A DNA stretch of 64,000 bases. Source: Mariniflexile fucanivorans (GTDB lineage: Bacteria > Bacteroidota > Bacteroidia > Flavobacteriales > Flavobacteriaceae). This document shows positions 1 to 9,631 of the stretch, piece after piece. Numbering within the stretch: position 1 is the stretch's first letter; each line of letters begins with the position of its first letter. Both the position numbers and the translations under genes were made by a program. The notes under the pieces were generated by a model. The model was not told where the DNA came from and ran no database searches. It worked only from the letters and a program-made list of their open reading frames with translations. The stretch spans positions 620,001-684,000 of the forward strand of contig NZ_SLUP01000002.1 of assembly GCF_004341235.1 (NCBI RefSeq). Direction: 5' to 3'.

Positions 1-615
1 TTCATAATTTTGATTGGAAGTAATGTTTGTGTGATTAAATGCGTAATTGGAAGTTGCAGCATTCGTATTTATACTAACGCCATTGGACTTTAAGTTATAA
101 CTAGCGTTCCCATTGGTGTTTGTGGCTGTAATGTTTAAGCTGCCACCAGATGCTAATAACGTTGAACTATTTTCAACAGGATTGGTTAAGTTTACTTGAA
201 ATGAACCAACTTCAGAATAAATATCTTGACTTTGTCCATTACCAGTTTTCGTTTTTATTAAAAACCCTATGCGTCCAATATTAGTTCTTGCATAGAACGT
301 TGTTGGAACAAACGTGATGCTATAAGTATCTGAGCCAGAATTGTAAGTTAGCTTATTGGCTTCATTAGAACTTCCCCAAGCCCCATTAGTTGGACAATCA
401 AGAGAATTAGCATCATTTAAATCATAAGACCAAGCCCATAAATAAAGTGCATTATCACTTACTCCCCAAGTTGCTTCGTTAATGCTATTTCCATTAAACG
501 TAATAGTGATCGCATCCGTTTCATTAAAAGTTGTTGGATTAACGCTATACGTGACCGTTTGTGAAAGTGCAGATAACGATAAAAATAAGAATACTATAAA
601 TGTAATTTTTTTCAT
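1..615 (-). CDS. secreted alpha-amylase (GH13), N-terminal part only
   Basis: Open frame of 205 codons from the ATG at 615 running off the left window edge. It starts with a type I signal peptide (MKKITFIVFLFLSLSALSQ). The rest is the beta-sandwich N-terminal region seen in large flavobacterial alpha-amylases that end in a type IX secretion sorting domain; residues such as LYLWAWSYD and FYARTNIGRIGF are typical. The catalytic barrel and any sorting domain lie outside the window, so GH13 membership is inferred from N-terminal similarity and from position downstream of susCDEF. Likely role: extracellular cleavage of starch feeding SusCD. A hairpin separates it from the preceding susF-like gene. 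Confidence 0.75.
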   Translation of the reverse strand, partial: MKKITFIVFLFLSLSALSQTVTYSVNPTTFNETDAITITFNGNSINEATWGVSDNALYLWAWSYDLNDANSLDCPTNGAWGSSNEANKLTYNSGSDTYSITFVPTTFYARTNIGRIGFLIKTKTGNGQSQDIYSEVGSFQVNLTNPVENSSTLLASGGSLNITATNTNGNASYNLKSNGVSINTNAATSNYAFNHTNITSNQNYE

Positions 616-637
616 GATCTATTTGTTTTTTTTTGAC

Positions 638-668
638 AAAAAAGGCTGATGTAAATCAGCCTTTTTTA
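638..668 (-). terminator. hairpin with U-tract between susF-like gene and amylase
   Basis: Arms AAAAAAGGCTGAT (638-650) and ATCAGCCTTTTTT (655-667) pair perfectly around a 4-nt loop, with T-rich sequence following in the leftward direction. It looks like an intrinsic terminator but sits inside a run of co-directional genes, so it may be partial and lower amylase expression relative to susCDEF. Confidence 0.7.
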
Positions 669-684
669 ATATAATCTAAATAAC

Positions 685-2361
685 TTAATTTACCGTATAG
701 GTTCCTTTATTGAAATCTACCGTTATCGTATAGGTGCCAGTTCCAGGAGATGCTACATTGTTTTCATCATCTCTTACAATCATGCCATTATACTTTTTAC
801 TTGCTCCCCAATCATTATCCCAAGAGCCTTGTACAGGAAGGAATTTGAATTCATCAGTCGCTACTAATGCTTGACTTAAAGTAAATAACCCTTCAGACAC
901 TTTAGTAAAAGCAGGTGCGGTAGCATTATTCCATCCATTAGGTGAGCCTACTAAATATAAGTTTTGAGGCACTTCTAATAATGAATATGTTAAGGTATTA
1001 AAATCGATAGTTACCATATAGGTCCCTGCTGTTGCAACTTTAATATTTTGCTCATCATCTTGTACTAAACTGTTAGCTGTAGTTTTACTTTCTCCCCAAT
1101 CTCCATCCCAAGAGCCTGATACTGGCAGGAGTTTAAACTCTGCATCTGCATCAAAAGCTTGTAATTTTGTAAATACGCCATTTCCTGTGGTGTTAAATTT
1201 TTGAGTTGCATCTGCGTTATTCCATCCATTGTGAGCCCCTACCATATATAGGTTATCAATTTTAGCTATTTTAAAACTTAATGTATTAAAGTTTACAATT
1301 ACCACATAATTACCAGCTTCGGTTATTTTAATGTTTTGTTCTCCATCTTGAAGAATTTTACCTGGGTTTGCAGGATCTTCACCGTAATCATTATCCCAAG
1401 AACCAGAAACCGGAATCATTTTAAATTCATCATTAACGCTAAATGCCTGAACTCTTGAAAATATACCGCTTCCATTGTTATAAAATTGTTGCGTAGGGTC
1501 GCCATTGTTCCAACCATTGTGTTGACCAACCATGTATAAATTGTCTGGTATTGCAACTTTATAAGCGGTAAGTGAAATGGTTATTTTATCTGAAGTTCTA
1601 GTTAATTCACCTGCTGCCGAGTTTACAATAGCCTTAACCCTAAAGTCAAAGCTTGAAGCAACATCTGCTGCGCCACCACTAGCAATAACCAAATCGTTAA
1701 GTGCCTCGTGGCTAATTGAAAATGTAGTTTCCGTGGTTGTACCTATCGCTATGGCAGATGCAAAATCTGTTCCAGCAAGAGCCATTTCTACTTCATAATC
1801 TATGGTAATATTACTGTTATCACCAATTTCAGGATCATTCCAAGTTAATGTTAACGCAGTTTCACCAGCAGTTGCATCCTGCAAAATAGCTGTAAAGGAA
1901 TTATCTGGACTTGTTATAATTGGTGCTGTTATGGGGAATTTTGATACTTGAAACAAAATAAAGTTTGAAGGAACACTACCCGCAACAACCCGCATATAAA
2001 CAGCAGTACTAGTGTACGATTTTATATCTGTAGTATTTAACGATTGATTAAAATCGGCAACCGACATGGTGAAGTTCTTAGCTTCCGTTGTACCTAAAAC
2101 AATAGGTGTTGTAAAATCGGTATCTGTAGCCATTTCAACTGTGTAAGATGTACTTCCAGTTACATCATCATTCCACGAAATAGTAAAAGCAGGATTATTC
2201 GGCAAAGCGAAGTTTAAAAACACAGTGCTAATACCTGGTTCCTGTAAAACAAATGCAGGATCTGCAGATGTTATTATTAAATTGTCCTCGGTTTCACAAG
2301 CAGTAAAAATAAATGCAAGTGAAAGAAATAGGAAACTTATTTTTTTTATATATAAATTCAT
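685..2361 (-). CDS. susF: SusF-like surface starch-binding lipoprotein with three CBM repeats
   Basis: 558 residues. Lipoprotein signal with Cys22 followed by acidic residues (ETED), as in Bacteroidota lipoproteins sent to the cell surface. Residues about 25-265 form SusE-type Ig-like domains. Three tandem starch-binding repeats follow at about 273-368, 369-465 and 466-558; each begins NLY(M/L)VG..NGWNN and carries a GSWD(N/G)D(Y/W)G block. B. thetaiotaomicron SusF also has three such modules, SusE two. It binds glucan at the surface and has no catalytic role. It starts 18 nt after susE, clearly in the same operon. Confidence 0.88.
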   Translation of the reverse strand: MNLYIKKISFLFLSLAFIFTACETEDNLIITSADPAFVLQEPGISTVFLNFALPNNPAFTISWNDDVTGSTSYTVEMATDTDFTTPIVLGTTEAKNFTMSVADFNQSLNTTDIKSYTSTAVYMRVVAGSVPSNFILFQVSKFPITAPIITSPDNSFTAILQDATAGETALTLTWNDPEIGDNSNITIDYEVEMALAGTDFASAIAIGTTTETTFSISHEALNDLVIASGGAADVASSFDFRVKAIVNSAAGELTRTSDKITISLTAYKVAIPDNLYMVGQHNGWNNGDPTQQFYNNGSGIFSRVQAFSVNDEFKMIPVSGSWDNDYGEDPANPGKILQDGEQNIKITEAGNYVVIVNFNTLSFKIAKIDNLYMVGAHNGWNNADATQKFNTTGNGVFTKLQAFDADAEFKLLPVSGSWDGDWGESKTTANSLVQDDEQNIKVATAGTYMVTIDFNTLTYSLLEVPQNLYLVGSPNGWNNATAPAFTKVSEGLFTLSQALVATDEFKFLPVQGSWDNDWGASKKYNGMIVRDDENNVASPGTGTYTITVDFNKGTYTVN

Positions 2362-2379
2362 ATCTATCTTTTTTAATGA

Positions 2380-3513
2380 TTATAAATTCAATGGAATCAA
2401 AATATACCTGCCATCAAGATCGTTAAACCAAACTTCGTAATCGTCTTCAACTACAACAGGAATATTTCCACCATCTAAAGTGGCTTGTCCAGAAAACTCA
2501 GTACTTCCAGCCCAAACAGATCCTGTATTGGTTTTGAATTGTAAATTACCTGATTTTAAACGTACGCTATTTAAATACCAGATATGACCATCAAAAGTAG
2601 ATTTGGTCATAGCTACTGTAGCTGCAATTGAGGATCCTTGAATTTCTATACCCGTAAAATTGCTTGCTCCAGATGCATCAAAAGCAGCCATCGTGTATTT
2701 TTTTGTAGAGAAATTAAAGGTAAAGGCATAATAACCACTTGTTGCTACACCAAAGCGTCCAGGATCACCGGTTTGTGTCGCAGGGTTTCCCGCCATATCG
2801 CCGGTAGCTTTTATAATATCATCCCCTTCATTTTCTTTAACACCCCATTGTGGTTGCCATGAACCTCTAGATTCAATAATTTTGAACCTTCCTTCATTAA
2901 AATCGGCAGTAGCGTTAGCAAAATACCCGGTGTAGTGGTAAAGGTTAGCATTATCTCCATCTCTAAACAATGCTGGGTTGTTACTATTGTTATTCCAACC
3001 AGGTGCTGTACCATTTCCTACCAAATAATAATCATTAAAAATATAATTAAAATAAGGATAAACATTAAAACTTATGCTGTTTGAAGGCACTGCTAAACCA
3101 TTTTCTGTACCTACCGATGAGGTCACTCTTACATATAATTTATTCCATGCAAAAGGAGGTAAACCTACTTTTCCTGAAGCGGAATTCATTTCTGTTACAG
3201 AAATTGTTACCATGTTGCCACTACTCACGGTTGTTAAAACTGTAGAATTCGTAAATAATTCATCGGAAGCGACCTCAACCTGATATGAAACAGGGACTTG
3301 TTGTCCATAATCTGCTTCCGTCCAATTGAAGGTAACTGCTGGGTTATTTATGTTTACAGCATCAAGTTCGATATCTGTAATTGGTAAATCGGACAGAACA
3401 ATAGGATCTGTATCAGAAACTATAAATTTCTCATTATCATCCGTACAAGAACTACCCAGCATTAATACAAATGCTGATAGCATTGATATAAATATGTTTT
3501 TTAAATTTTTCAT
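2380..3513 (-). CDS. susE: SusE-like surface starch-binding lipoprotein
   Basis: 377 residues. Lipoprotein signal with Cys23 followed by TDDNE, again a surface-export type tail. The N-terminal half is a SusE-type Ig domain; a starch-binding-like module begins near NDYYLVGNGTAPGWNN with a GSWQPQWG block parallel to the repeats of the next gene. The C-terminal part (about 280-377) is a further beta-rich module without the NGWNN signature. It lies 16 nt after susD and 18 nt before the susF-like gene. Predicted role: capture of glucan at the outer membrane beside SusCD. Confidence 0.85.
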   Translation of the reverse strand: MKNLKNIFISMLSAFVLMLGSSCTDDNEKFIVSDTDPIVLSDLPITDIELDAVNINNPAVTFNWTEADYGQQVPVSYQVEVASDELFTNSTVLTTVSSGNMVTISVTEMNSASGKVGLPPFAWNKLYVRVTSSVGTENGLAVPSNSISFNVYPYFNYIFNDYYLVGNGTAPGWNNNSNNPALFRDGDNANLYHYTGYFANATADFNEGRFKIIESRGSWQPQWGVKENEGDDIIKATGDMAGNPATQTGDPGRFGVATSGYYAFTFNFSTKKYTMAAFDASGASNFTGIEIQGSSIAATVAMTKSTFDGHIWYLNSVRLKSGNLQFKTNTGSVWAGSTEFSGQATLDGGNIPVVVEDDYEVWFNDLDGRYILIPLNL

Positions 3514-3529
3514 TTTTATCTATTTTTTA

Positions 3530-5077
3530 TTAATACCCTGGGTTTTGATTTAAATTCGGGTTAGCCTGTAAAGCAGATGATGGAATAGGAAATAAGTTAT
3601 AATATGATGGAATAGATGTTCCATCTTTAACACCACCTTTCCATGGCCATAAATAAGACCCGCCAGTAAACTTGCCAAAACGAATCAAATCGGTTCGTCT
3701 GTGCCCTTCTAGGTTAAGCTCGCGCGCACGTTCATCCAATATAAAATTTAATGTTAAATCAGATTGACTTATGCTGGTAGCATTAGACCGTTCTCTAACG
3801 TCATTCACATAATCTTCTGCTATACCCATATCTGTTCCGGCAGCATTTCTAATGGCGCATTCTGCATACATTAAGTAAGCGTCTGCAAGTCTGAACAAAG
3901 GAAAATCTGTACTCGCAAAACTAGAAGGCAAAGAGGTTCCTGTTAAATTTGTATTTCTAAATTTAATTGATGGATAACCATCTGTCCATTCTCTATAATC
4001 ATTCATTTCATAATTGTGCCCACTAATCCAAAACAAACTGGCCCTAACATCTGGAGAGGTACTTAAATTTCCATAAAGACCGTACCAAGCTTTAGAAGAT
4101 CTATGACCACCCCAACCTTCAGTTGCCCCAAATTGAGATAGTGGCATCGTATCCGAATTTAAACTACCATTAATTATATAGGTAGTATTTCCAAAACTTT
4201 GACTTACTTGTGCATCGGCTATTAAAGGAAAAATGATTTCAGTTGATGTATTATTATCCGCTGAAAATAGGCCAACAAAATTTGTATCTAAACTATAAGG
4301 CCCTTCAGTAATTACTTTATTAGCGTAAGTTGCAGCTTCAGCATATTTTGCGGTGCCGGTATACACTTCAGCATTTAAATATAATTTTGCCAAAAGCATT
4401 TGAGCAGCACCTTTAGTTGCCCGTCCATAAGTATTTGTATTTGGTAATAATGGTTCAATAGCTAATAATTCAGATTCAACAAAGTCGAATAATTCTTGAC
4501 GTGAAGCTTCTGGTAAGGGATCGGTTTGTCCAAAATTTTCTTCGGTTGCCAAAACGCCTTTTCCAAATACATCAATTAAATAGTAGTTAGCCAAAGCCCT
4601 GATAAATCTAACTTCCGAAATAATAACATCTTTATTCTCAACCTCCACGTTAGGCAATATAGAAAGTAAGTTATTACATTGTGGAATAGTAAAGAATATT
4701 CTGTTGTATAGATATCTAAAGAATTTATTATCTGGCGTCCAGTCGCTAGTAGTCGTTAATTGGTCTAACCCATTATCTCCCCAACGATTCTTCATAGCAT
4801 CAGCCGAAAAATCCTGTAGGTTTATAATTCCTCTAAGGAATGGAGATTCACCTGCGTCGTCACTAATATCTGAACTACCTGATCCATCGGCACCTGAAAG
4901 CGCAAATGAACCATATAGTCTTGACAAAATACCTTCAACTGCCTGTGGGTCTTGTGCCAAAAGCTCATCTAGCGATAGTTCTGTTATTGGCTTTGTATCT
5001 AGATCTGCTGTACAACTAACATTAGCAGTAAAGATTACTATCAAACCAAATAGTAATTTTAAAATTTTATTTTTCAT
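3530..5077 (-). CDS. susD: SusD/RagB family nutrient-binding lipoprotein
   Basis: About 515 residues. The ATG at 5077 is preferred because it gives a clean lipoprotein signal (MKNKILKLLFGLIV... ending SC); an upstream in-frame ATG at 5086 would add three residues and lie only 3 nt from the susC stop. Family marks: helical SusD fold, LFRLADAYLMYAECAIRN, and the C-terminal DERARELNLEGHRRTDLIRFG block. It forms the lid of the SusC barrel and binds alpha-glucan oligosaccharides. Substrate is inferred from the GH13/GH65/GH97 context, not from binding-site residues. Confidence 0.93.
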   Translation of the reverse strand: MKNKILKLLFGLIVIFTANVSCTADLDTKPITELSLDELLAQDPQAVEGILSRLYGSFALSGADGSGSSDISDDAGESPFLRGIINLQDFSADAMKNRWGDNGLDQLTTTSDWTPDNKFFRYLYNRIFFTIPQCNNLLSILPNVEVENKDVIISEVRFIRALANYYLIDVFGKGVLATEENFGQTDPLPEASRQELFDFVESELLAIEPLLPNTNTYGRATKGAAQMLLAKLYLNAEVYTGTAKYAEAATYANKVITEGPYSLDTNFVGLFSADNNTSTEIIFPLIADAQVSQSFGNTTYIINGSLNSDTMPLSQFGATEGWGGHRSSKAWYGLYGNLSTSPDVRASLFWISGHNYEMNDYREWTDGYPSIKFRNTNLTGTSLPSSFASTDFPLFRLADAYLMYAECAIRNAAGTDMGIAEDYVNDVRERSNATSISQSDLTLNFILDERARELNLEGHRRTDLIRFGKFTGGSYLWPWKGGVKDGTSIPSYYNLFPIPSSALQANPNLNQNPGY

Positions 5078-5089
5078 AATTTCCATAGT

Positions 5090-8000
5090 TTAAAAATCAA
5101 TGTTTACACCTAAGTTATATATCGTTGCTCTCGGATAAAAGTTGTTGTCAATTCCTGAGAAATTTTCAGGATCCTGTCCTGAGTAATTTGTAATTAAGAA
5201 TGGATTGTTAACCGCCCCATATATTTTTAATGATGCTTTTTTTATAACGTTGTTTAATGTATGCCCAATTACAATATTCTCGCAACGTAAGAAAGATGCG
5301 TTTTCTAAAAAGTAATCTGAATATTGAACTGGATCTACAATATCTGTAAACACTAGGTTTGCTTCGCCTGTATAGAAATTTAGAGTGTTATTAAATGAGT
5401 TACCATCAAGCGACAATGCATTTTCTATAGCACCGTGGGTCAATCTTCTTGAGTTATAAATTTTACCATCGAACTGTCCTCTGAAACTAGCACTAAAATC
5501 CCAGTTTTTATAATTCATGTTGAAACCAAATCCGAAAGTCCAATTAGGTTGAATGGGTTCATAATATCTATCAGCTTCGGTAATTCTGCCATCGTCATTC
5601 AAATCTACGAACGATCCTAGAACAGGGTTTCCGCTAGCATCATACACTTGTTTAAGTACCCATGCAGATCCGGCTTGTTGCCCTAAAGCATGTCTCAATA
5701 AAATATTTCCTGTTCCAAAAGCTAATCCACCATCTTTTGCATTAATTTGTTCAGCGCCTTTCAAATCGGTAACTTCTGTATAGTTATATGATAAATTTCC
5801 GTTTAGTGATAAGTTGAAATTATCATTTTTAACAGGATTTAAGTTTAGGTTTAACTCAAAACCTTTACTATCTGTCGCACCTACATTTTGAATTACTTGA
5901 TCGCTCAACGCCTGACCTGGTGGAACATTAGTAAGCACTAGTAAATCTGTGGTTTCTCTTTTAAAAATATCAAAAGATCCTGAAACAAAATTGTTTTTAA
6001 AGAAGTCGAAATCAACACCCGCATTATAGGTGGTTGTTTTTTCCCAAGTTAAATCTGGATTAAATTCTTTTGCATTGTATAAATTTACACCACTAATGTA
6101 TTGACTTTGTGGTGAACCTATTTCAAATAAAGGAATTGAAGGATAAAAACCTACCTGACCAGAAATATCTTGTTGTCCAGTTTCCCCCCAACCTATTCTT
6201 ATTTTAAAGTCGTTTACAAAGTTAACTTCTTTTAAAAAGCTCTCTTCTTTAAGTTTCCAAGCTAAAGCGGCCGATGGAAAGTAGCCCCAACGATTTTCTT
6301 CTGTAAAAAATGAAGAAGCATCTGCTCTAAATGAAGCTGTTAATAAGTATTTATTAGCTAAATTAATATTGGCACGTCCAAAAAACGACTGCAAGTTAAG
6401 TTCGTTAAAATATCTATTATTAACATTAAGAGGGTCTATATTTGGTATTCTTATCCCACTTACCGGATCGGTTATATATTCGTCTTTATTACCATCATTC
6501 TTAAAATTCTGATAAGAATAACCTCCTTGAACATCAAAATTATTGATAAAATGGTTCTCCAATTCTTTGCGGTAAACCAAATAAGTATCCATGGTGGTAT
6601 TGGTAACATGTTGTCTTTCACCAAAACTTTTTCCATCATTGAAAATATAAGTGCCATTTGGAACACTTGTATCAGGCACACGGGTATAAGCGTTAATCGC
6701 ATTTTCAGAATAAGCTTCTTCAATTTCTGCTCTTGAAGCTTCAAGACCTAAATTTACTACGGCACGTAATTCTGGTAAAAAATGGAACTTGTAGTCCAAT
6801 TCTACATTACCTAATATACGGTTTACCTTTTCAGGGCGAGTTCTTTGAAGTAACACACCTAAAGGGTTACCCGCACCAATTTTTGCATTGGGATCATTTG
6901 GATTATCAGATGCCTGTAACTGTTGATAAAAGCCTCCAAAAATAGAATTAGCATCGTAAATAGGTTTTGTTGGATCCATTGAAATAGCACCTCCTAAGGC
7001 AGCTCCTTCATCTATAGAATTTTTATCTACGATAGTTCCTTTAGCATTAATATCTATTTTTAAATGATCATCAAACAATTTTGGTGATAATCTTAAAGAA
7101 GCAGTAATTCTTTCGTAATCATTTGTTTTAACCACGCCTTCTGTATTGTTATAACCTATAGAACCTCTAAAAGGAATTTTTTTCAATAAATTGGCACTAG
7201 CTCCAAAATTATAATCTTTTGTAACAGCCGTTCTATAAATAACATCTTGCCAATCTGTATTATATATGGCTCTATCTCCATTTGGCGTACTTATTATTTG
7301 CGAAACTGCTTGTGATGTTTGTACACTACCCACCGGCACACCCAAAGCATCCAAATTATTTGGAAAGTACGTTTGGGCAAATCTTACAAACTCATCGCCA
7401 TTCATTACCTGAACTTGCTGGTTGCTACTAACATTGCTTAATGAAGTTCTAGCTGAAAAATTAAATTTAGCTTCACCAGATGTTCCTTTTTTGGTAGTAA
7501 TTATCAATACACCATTTGATGCCCTAGAACCATAAATAGCTGTTGCAGAGGCATCTTTAAGAACACTAAAGCTCTCAATATCGTTAGGGTTTATAAGGCT
7601 TAATGGGTTGCCTACCCCAGCAATACCTCCATTATCTAAGGGCACACCATCAATTACGATTAAAGGTGCATTATTTCCTGAAAGTGAAGAACCTCCTCTA
7701 ATTCTAATATTAGGAGCTGCATCGGGTTGACCTCCTGCAGTAGTTATTCTTACACCTCCTGCTTTACCTTGAAGTAATTGATCGGGAGAAACTACGGCAC
7801 CTCGATTAAAATCTTTTGAAGATATTACATTAACAGAACCTGTTAAGTCTTCTTTTTTCACTGTTCCGTATCCAATTACAACAATCTCATCTAACTGAGC
7901 TGCATCTTCTTTTAACTGTACGTTTAAAGTACTTTGCCCATTATAGGTAATCTCCATAGGTAAGTAACCTAAATAAGAAAATGATAATACATCTCCTTTT

Positions 8001-8194
8001 TTAACCTGTATTTGATATTGTCCGTCAAAATCGGTCGCTGTTCCTGTGGTGGTGCCTTTAATAACAACATTAACTCCTGGCAGCGGAATTGAAGTTGCTT
8101 GTTCTGTTACTGTTCCTGTTATGGTGTTTTGCCCAAACATAAAAGCAGGGGCAAAAAACAGGAGAAACAGTACACTATTAATAGTTGTTTTCAT
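5090..8194 (-). CDS. susC: SusC/RagA family TonB-dependent outer-membrane transporter
   Basis: 1034 residues. Signal peptide, then a carboxypeptidase-regulatory-like domain (TITGTVTEQATSIPLPGVNV, about 23-100), a TonB-box region (DEIVVIGYGTVKKEDLTG), a plug domain with the IRIRGGSSLSG and PLIVIDGVP motifs, and a large beta-barrel ending in aromatic NLGVNIDF. It imports maltodextrins across the outer membrane with SusD. It is the first gene of the leftward operon; its upstream region carries LacI-type operators, so glucan-dependent induction through the divergent LacI gene is likely. Confidence 0.95.
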   Translation of the reverse strand: MKTTINSVLFLLFFAPAFMFGQNTITGTVTEQATSIPLPGVNVVIKGTTTGTATDFDGQYQIQVKKGDVLSFSYLGYLPMEITYNGQSTLNVQLKEDAAQLDEIVVIGYGTVKKEDLTGSVNVISSKDFNRGAVVSPDQLLQGKAGGVRITTAGGQPDAAPNIRIRGGSSLSGNNAPLIVIDGVPLDNGGIAGVGNPLSLINPNDIESFSVLKDASATAIYGSRASNGVLIITTKKGTSGEAKFNFSARTSLSNVSSNQQVQVMNGDEFVRFAQTYFPNNLDALGVPVGSVQTSQAVSQIISTPNGDRAIYNTDWQDVIYRTAVTKDYNFGASANLLKKIPFRGSIGYNNTEGVVKTNDYERITASLRLSPKLFDDHLKIDINAKGTIVDKNSIDEGAALGGAISMDPTKPIYDANSIFGGFYQQLQASDNPNDPNAKIGAGNPLGVLLQRTRPEKVNRILGNVELDYKFHFLPELRAVVNLGLEASRAEIEEAYSENAINAYTRVPDTSVPNGTYIFNDGKSFGERQHVTNTTMDTYLVYRKELENHFINNFDVQGGYSYQNFKNDGNKDEYITDPVSGIRIPNIDPLNVNNRYFNELNLQSFFGRANINLANKYLLTASFRADASSFFTEENRWGYFPSAALAWKLKEESFLKEVNFVNDFKIRIGWGETGQQDISGQVGFYPSIPLFEIGSPQSQYISGVNLYNAKEFNPDLTWEKTTTYNAGVDFDFFKNNFVSGSFDIFKRETTDLLVLTNVPPGQALSDQVIQNVGATDSKGFELNLNLNPVKNDNFNLSLNGNLSYNYTEVTDLKGAEQINAKDGGLAFGTGNILLRHALGQQAGSAWVLKQVYDASGNPVLGSFVDLNDDGRITEADRYYEPIQPNWTFGFGFNMNYKNWDFSASFRGQFDGKIYNSRRLTHGAIENALSLDGNSFNNTLNFYTGEANLVFTDIVDPVQYSDYFLENASFLRCENIVIGHTLNNVIKKASLKIYGAVNNPFLITNYSGQDPENFSGIDNNFYPRATIYNLGVNIDF

Positions 8195-8229
8195 ATAATT
8201 TTGTTAAATTAATCTGTAAATTAGTTTCG

Positions 8230-8246
8230 TTATATTTTCACTTCTC
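8230..8246. repeat. 17-bp sequence shared with the transporter leader, copy 1
   Basis: TTATATTTTCACTTCTC here is identical to 9640-9656, 1410 bp away in the other control region of the same locus. Flanking bases differ. It lies within the probable 5' untranslated region or promoter of susC. Confidence 0.7.
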
Positions 8247-8304
8247 GATGTTAAAATTATGCAAATTTTGTGTAAAGAAATAATCTGATATTACGAAATA
8301 AACA

Positions 8305-8320
8305 ACGAAAACGTTTTCGT
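8305..8320. promoter_or_regulatory. LacI-type operator, perfect palindrome
   Basis: ACGAAAACGTTTTCGT is self-complementary over all 16 bases and has the central CG typical of LacI/GalR operators. The adjacent gene encodes a LacI-family protein, so it is the probable ligand-controlled repressor or activator site for susC and/or lacI. Confidence 0.8.
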
Positions 8321-8379
8321 GTTGACAACTTTTCATAAAAACGACCATATTTTATTAAATACATAAAATTAACGGAATT

Positions 8380-8395
8380 ACGAAAACGTTTGAGA
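8380..8395. promoter_or_regulatory. second LacI-type operator, one conserved half
   Basis: ACGAAAACGTTTGAGA matches the first operator at 12 leading bases and diverges only at the end. Its centre is 75 bp from the centre of the first operator, about seven helical turns. Confidence 0.6.
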
Positions 8396-8512
8396 TTTTA
8401 AAGAATACAAAAATTGATGTCTAGAATTTTTCCTTATTGCTTTGAATTATAACCTTTTTATAAATAAAGATTTTTATATTTATGCACTCTTCACCAACGA
8501 CTACTTTTTATA

Positions 8513-9586
8513 ATGAAACGAAAAATAACCTTAAAACAAATTGCAAAAGAATTGGATGTCTCAATTTCAACAGTTTCTAAAGCCTTAAGTGGTAGCAAAG
8601 AAATTAGTGAAGATACCACTCAAAAAATTCAAGCATTTGCAAAACTCTATAACTACAGACCTAATAACATAGCCTTAAGCTTAAAAAACAGGAAAACAAA
8701 AACCATTGGAATTATTATTCCAGAAATTGTGCACCATTTTTTTTCTACCGTTATTAGAGGTATTGAATTGGTTGCCAACAAACGTGGATACAACGTTATT
8801 GTAGGGCTTTCAAACGAATCGTTCACCAAAGAAATCATAAACATGGAAATGCTCGCTGGTGGTAGTATTGATGGGTTTATTTTATCTATTTCAAAAGAAA
8901 CATTACTGAAACAAGATTATCACCATTTTAATGCCACTATCAACCAAGGCATGCCCATTGTTTTATTTGATAGAGTGGTGAATGAAGTAGATTGTGACAA
9001 AGTTATTGTTGATGATTTTAAAGGCTCATTAAAAGCCGTAAACAAATTACTATCAACGGGTTGCAAAAACATAGGGCTCATTACCACTATGGATTATGTA
9101 AGTGTTGGAAGACTTAGAACTCAAGGATATTTAGAAGCTTTGGAGGATGGTAAAATAAATGCTGATGCAAACTTAATTTTGAAAATTGATGATAGTCTAG
9201 ACGTTGAAGGCCATTTAGATGTCTTGGAAAATGAAATTGAAAAATTCTTTAAAAGCAACAAAAAAATAGACGGTGTTTTTGCCGTTAACGAATTATACGC
9301 TGTAACTGCCATGAAAGTAGCTCGTAAACTTGGGTTTAAAATTCCAGACGATATTCAAGTGATTGGTTTTACAGACGGTGTTTTATCAAAACATGCCACG
9401 CCTAGCTTAACAACCGTTAGCCAACACGGACAAAAAATAGGTGAAAAAGCGGCCGATTTATTAATTGATAGATTAGAACTTGAAGAAAGCGAAAGCATTG
9501 ATTATATTGAGGAAACAGAGCGCAATGAAAACTTCAAAACAGTTATAATTGAAACCGAACTTATTGAAAGGGACTCTACTAAATAA
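8513..9586 (+). CDS. LacI-family transcriptional regulator of the alpha-glucan locus
   Basis: 357 residues. N-terminal helix-turn-helix (ITLKQIAKELDVSISTVSKALSG, about 5-27) with hinge helix (YNYRPNNIALSLK), then a periplasmic-binding-protein-like sensor domain (TIGIIIPEIVHHFFSTVIRGIE to the end). Location between the two arms of the locus and next to LacI-type palindromes indicates control of both operons, probably in response to maltose or a maltodextrin. B. thetaiotaomicron uses the unrelated SusR for this job; flavobacterial loci commonly have LacI instead. Confidence 0.92.
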   Translation: MKRKITLKQIAKELDVSISTVSKALSGSKEISEDTTQKIQAFAKLYNYRPNNIALSLKNRKTKTIGIIIPEIVHHFFSTVIRGIELVANKRGYNVIVGLSNESFTKEIINMEMLAGGSIDGFILSISKETLLKQDYHHFNATINQGMPIVLFDRVVNEVDCDKVIVDDFKGSLKAVNKLLSTGCKNIGLITTMDYVSVGRLRTQGYLEALEDGKINADANLILKIDDSLDVEGHLDVLENEIEKFFKSNKKIDGVFAVNELYAVTAMKVARKLGFKIPDDIQVIGFTDGVLSKHATPSLTTVSQHGQKIGEKAADLLIDRLELEESESIDYIEETERNENFKTVIIETELIERDSTK

Positions 9587-9600
9587 AATTTTTATTTAGG

Positions 9601-9626
9601 TTGAATTAAAAACTTTTATATCTTTG
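9601..9626 (+). promoter_or_regulatory. promoter of the transporter operon
   Basis: Exact Bacteroidota -7 box TATCTTTG (9619-9626) with TTG at 9601-9603. The 15-bp spacing is shorter than the usual about 19, so the -33 assignment is weak. A start near 9632 would give an 85-nt leader. It suggests that the transporter and enzymes can be transcribed separately from lacI. Confidence 0.55.
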
Positions 9627-9631
9627 CTGAA

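Larger units (their letters stand above)
8195..8512. promoter_or_regulatory. divergent control region between susC and lacI
   Basis: 318 bp without a gene. It holds a perfect 16-bp palindrome at 8305-8320, a related half-conserved site at 8380-8395, and a 17-bp sequence at 8230-8246 that recurs in the transporter leader. No exact TAnnTTTG -7 box was found for either gene; TATATTTA at 8475-8482 is the closest for lacI. Confidence 0.75.

Noticed and set aside
4704-5093. Plus-strand frame of 129 codons
   Set aside because: Antisense to the 5' end of susD; composition reflects the opposite strand's codons.
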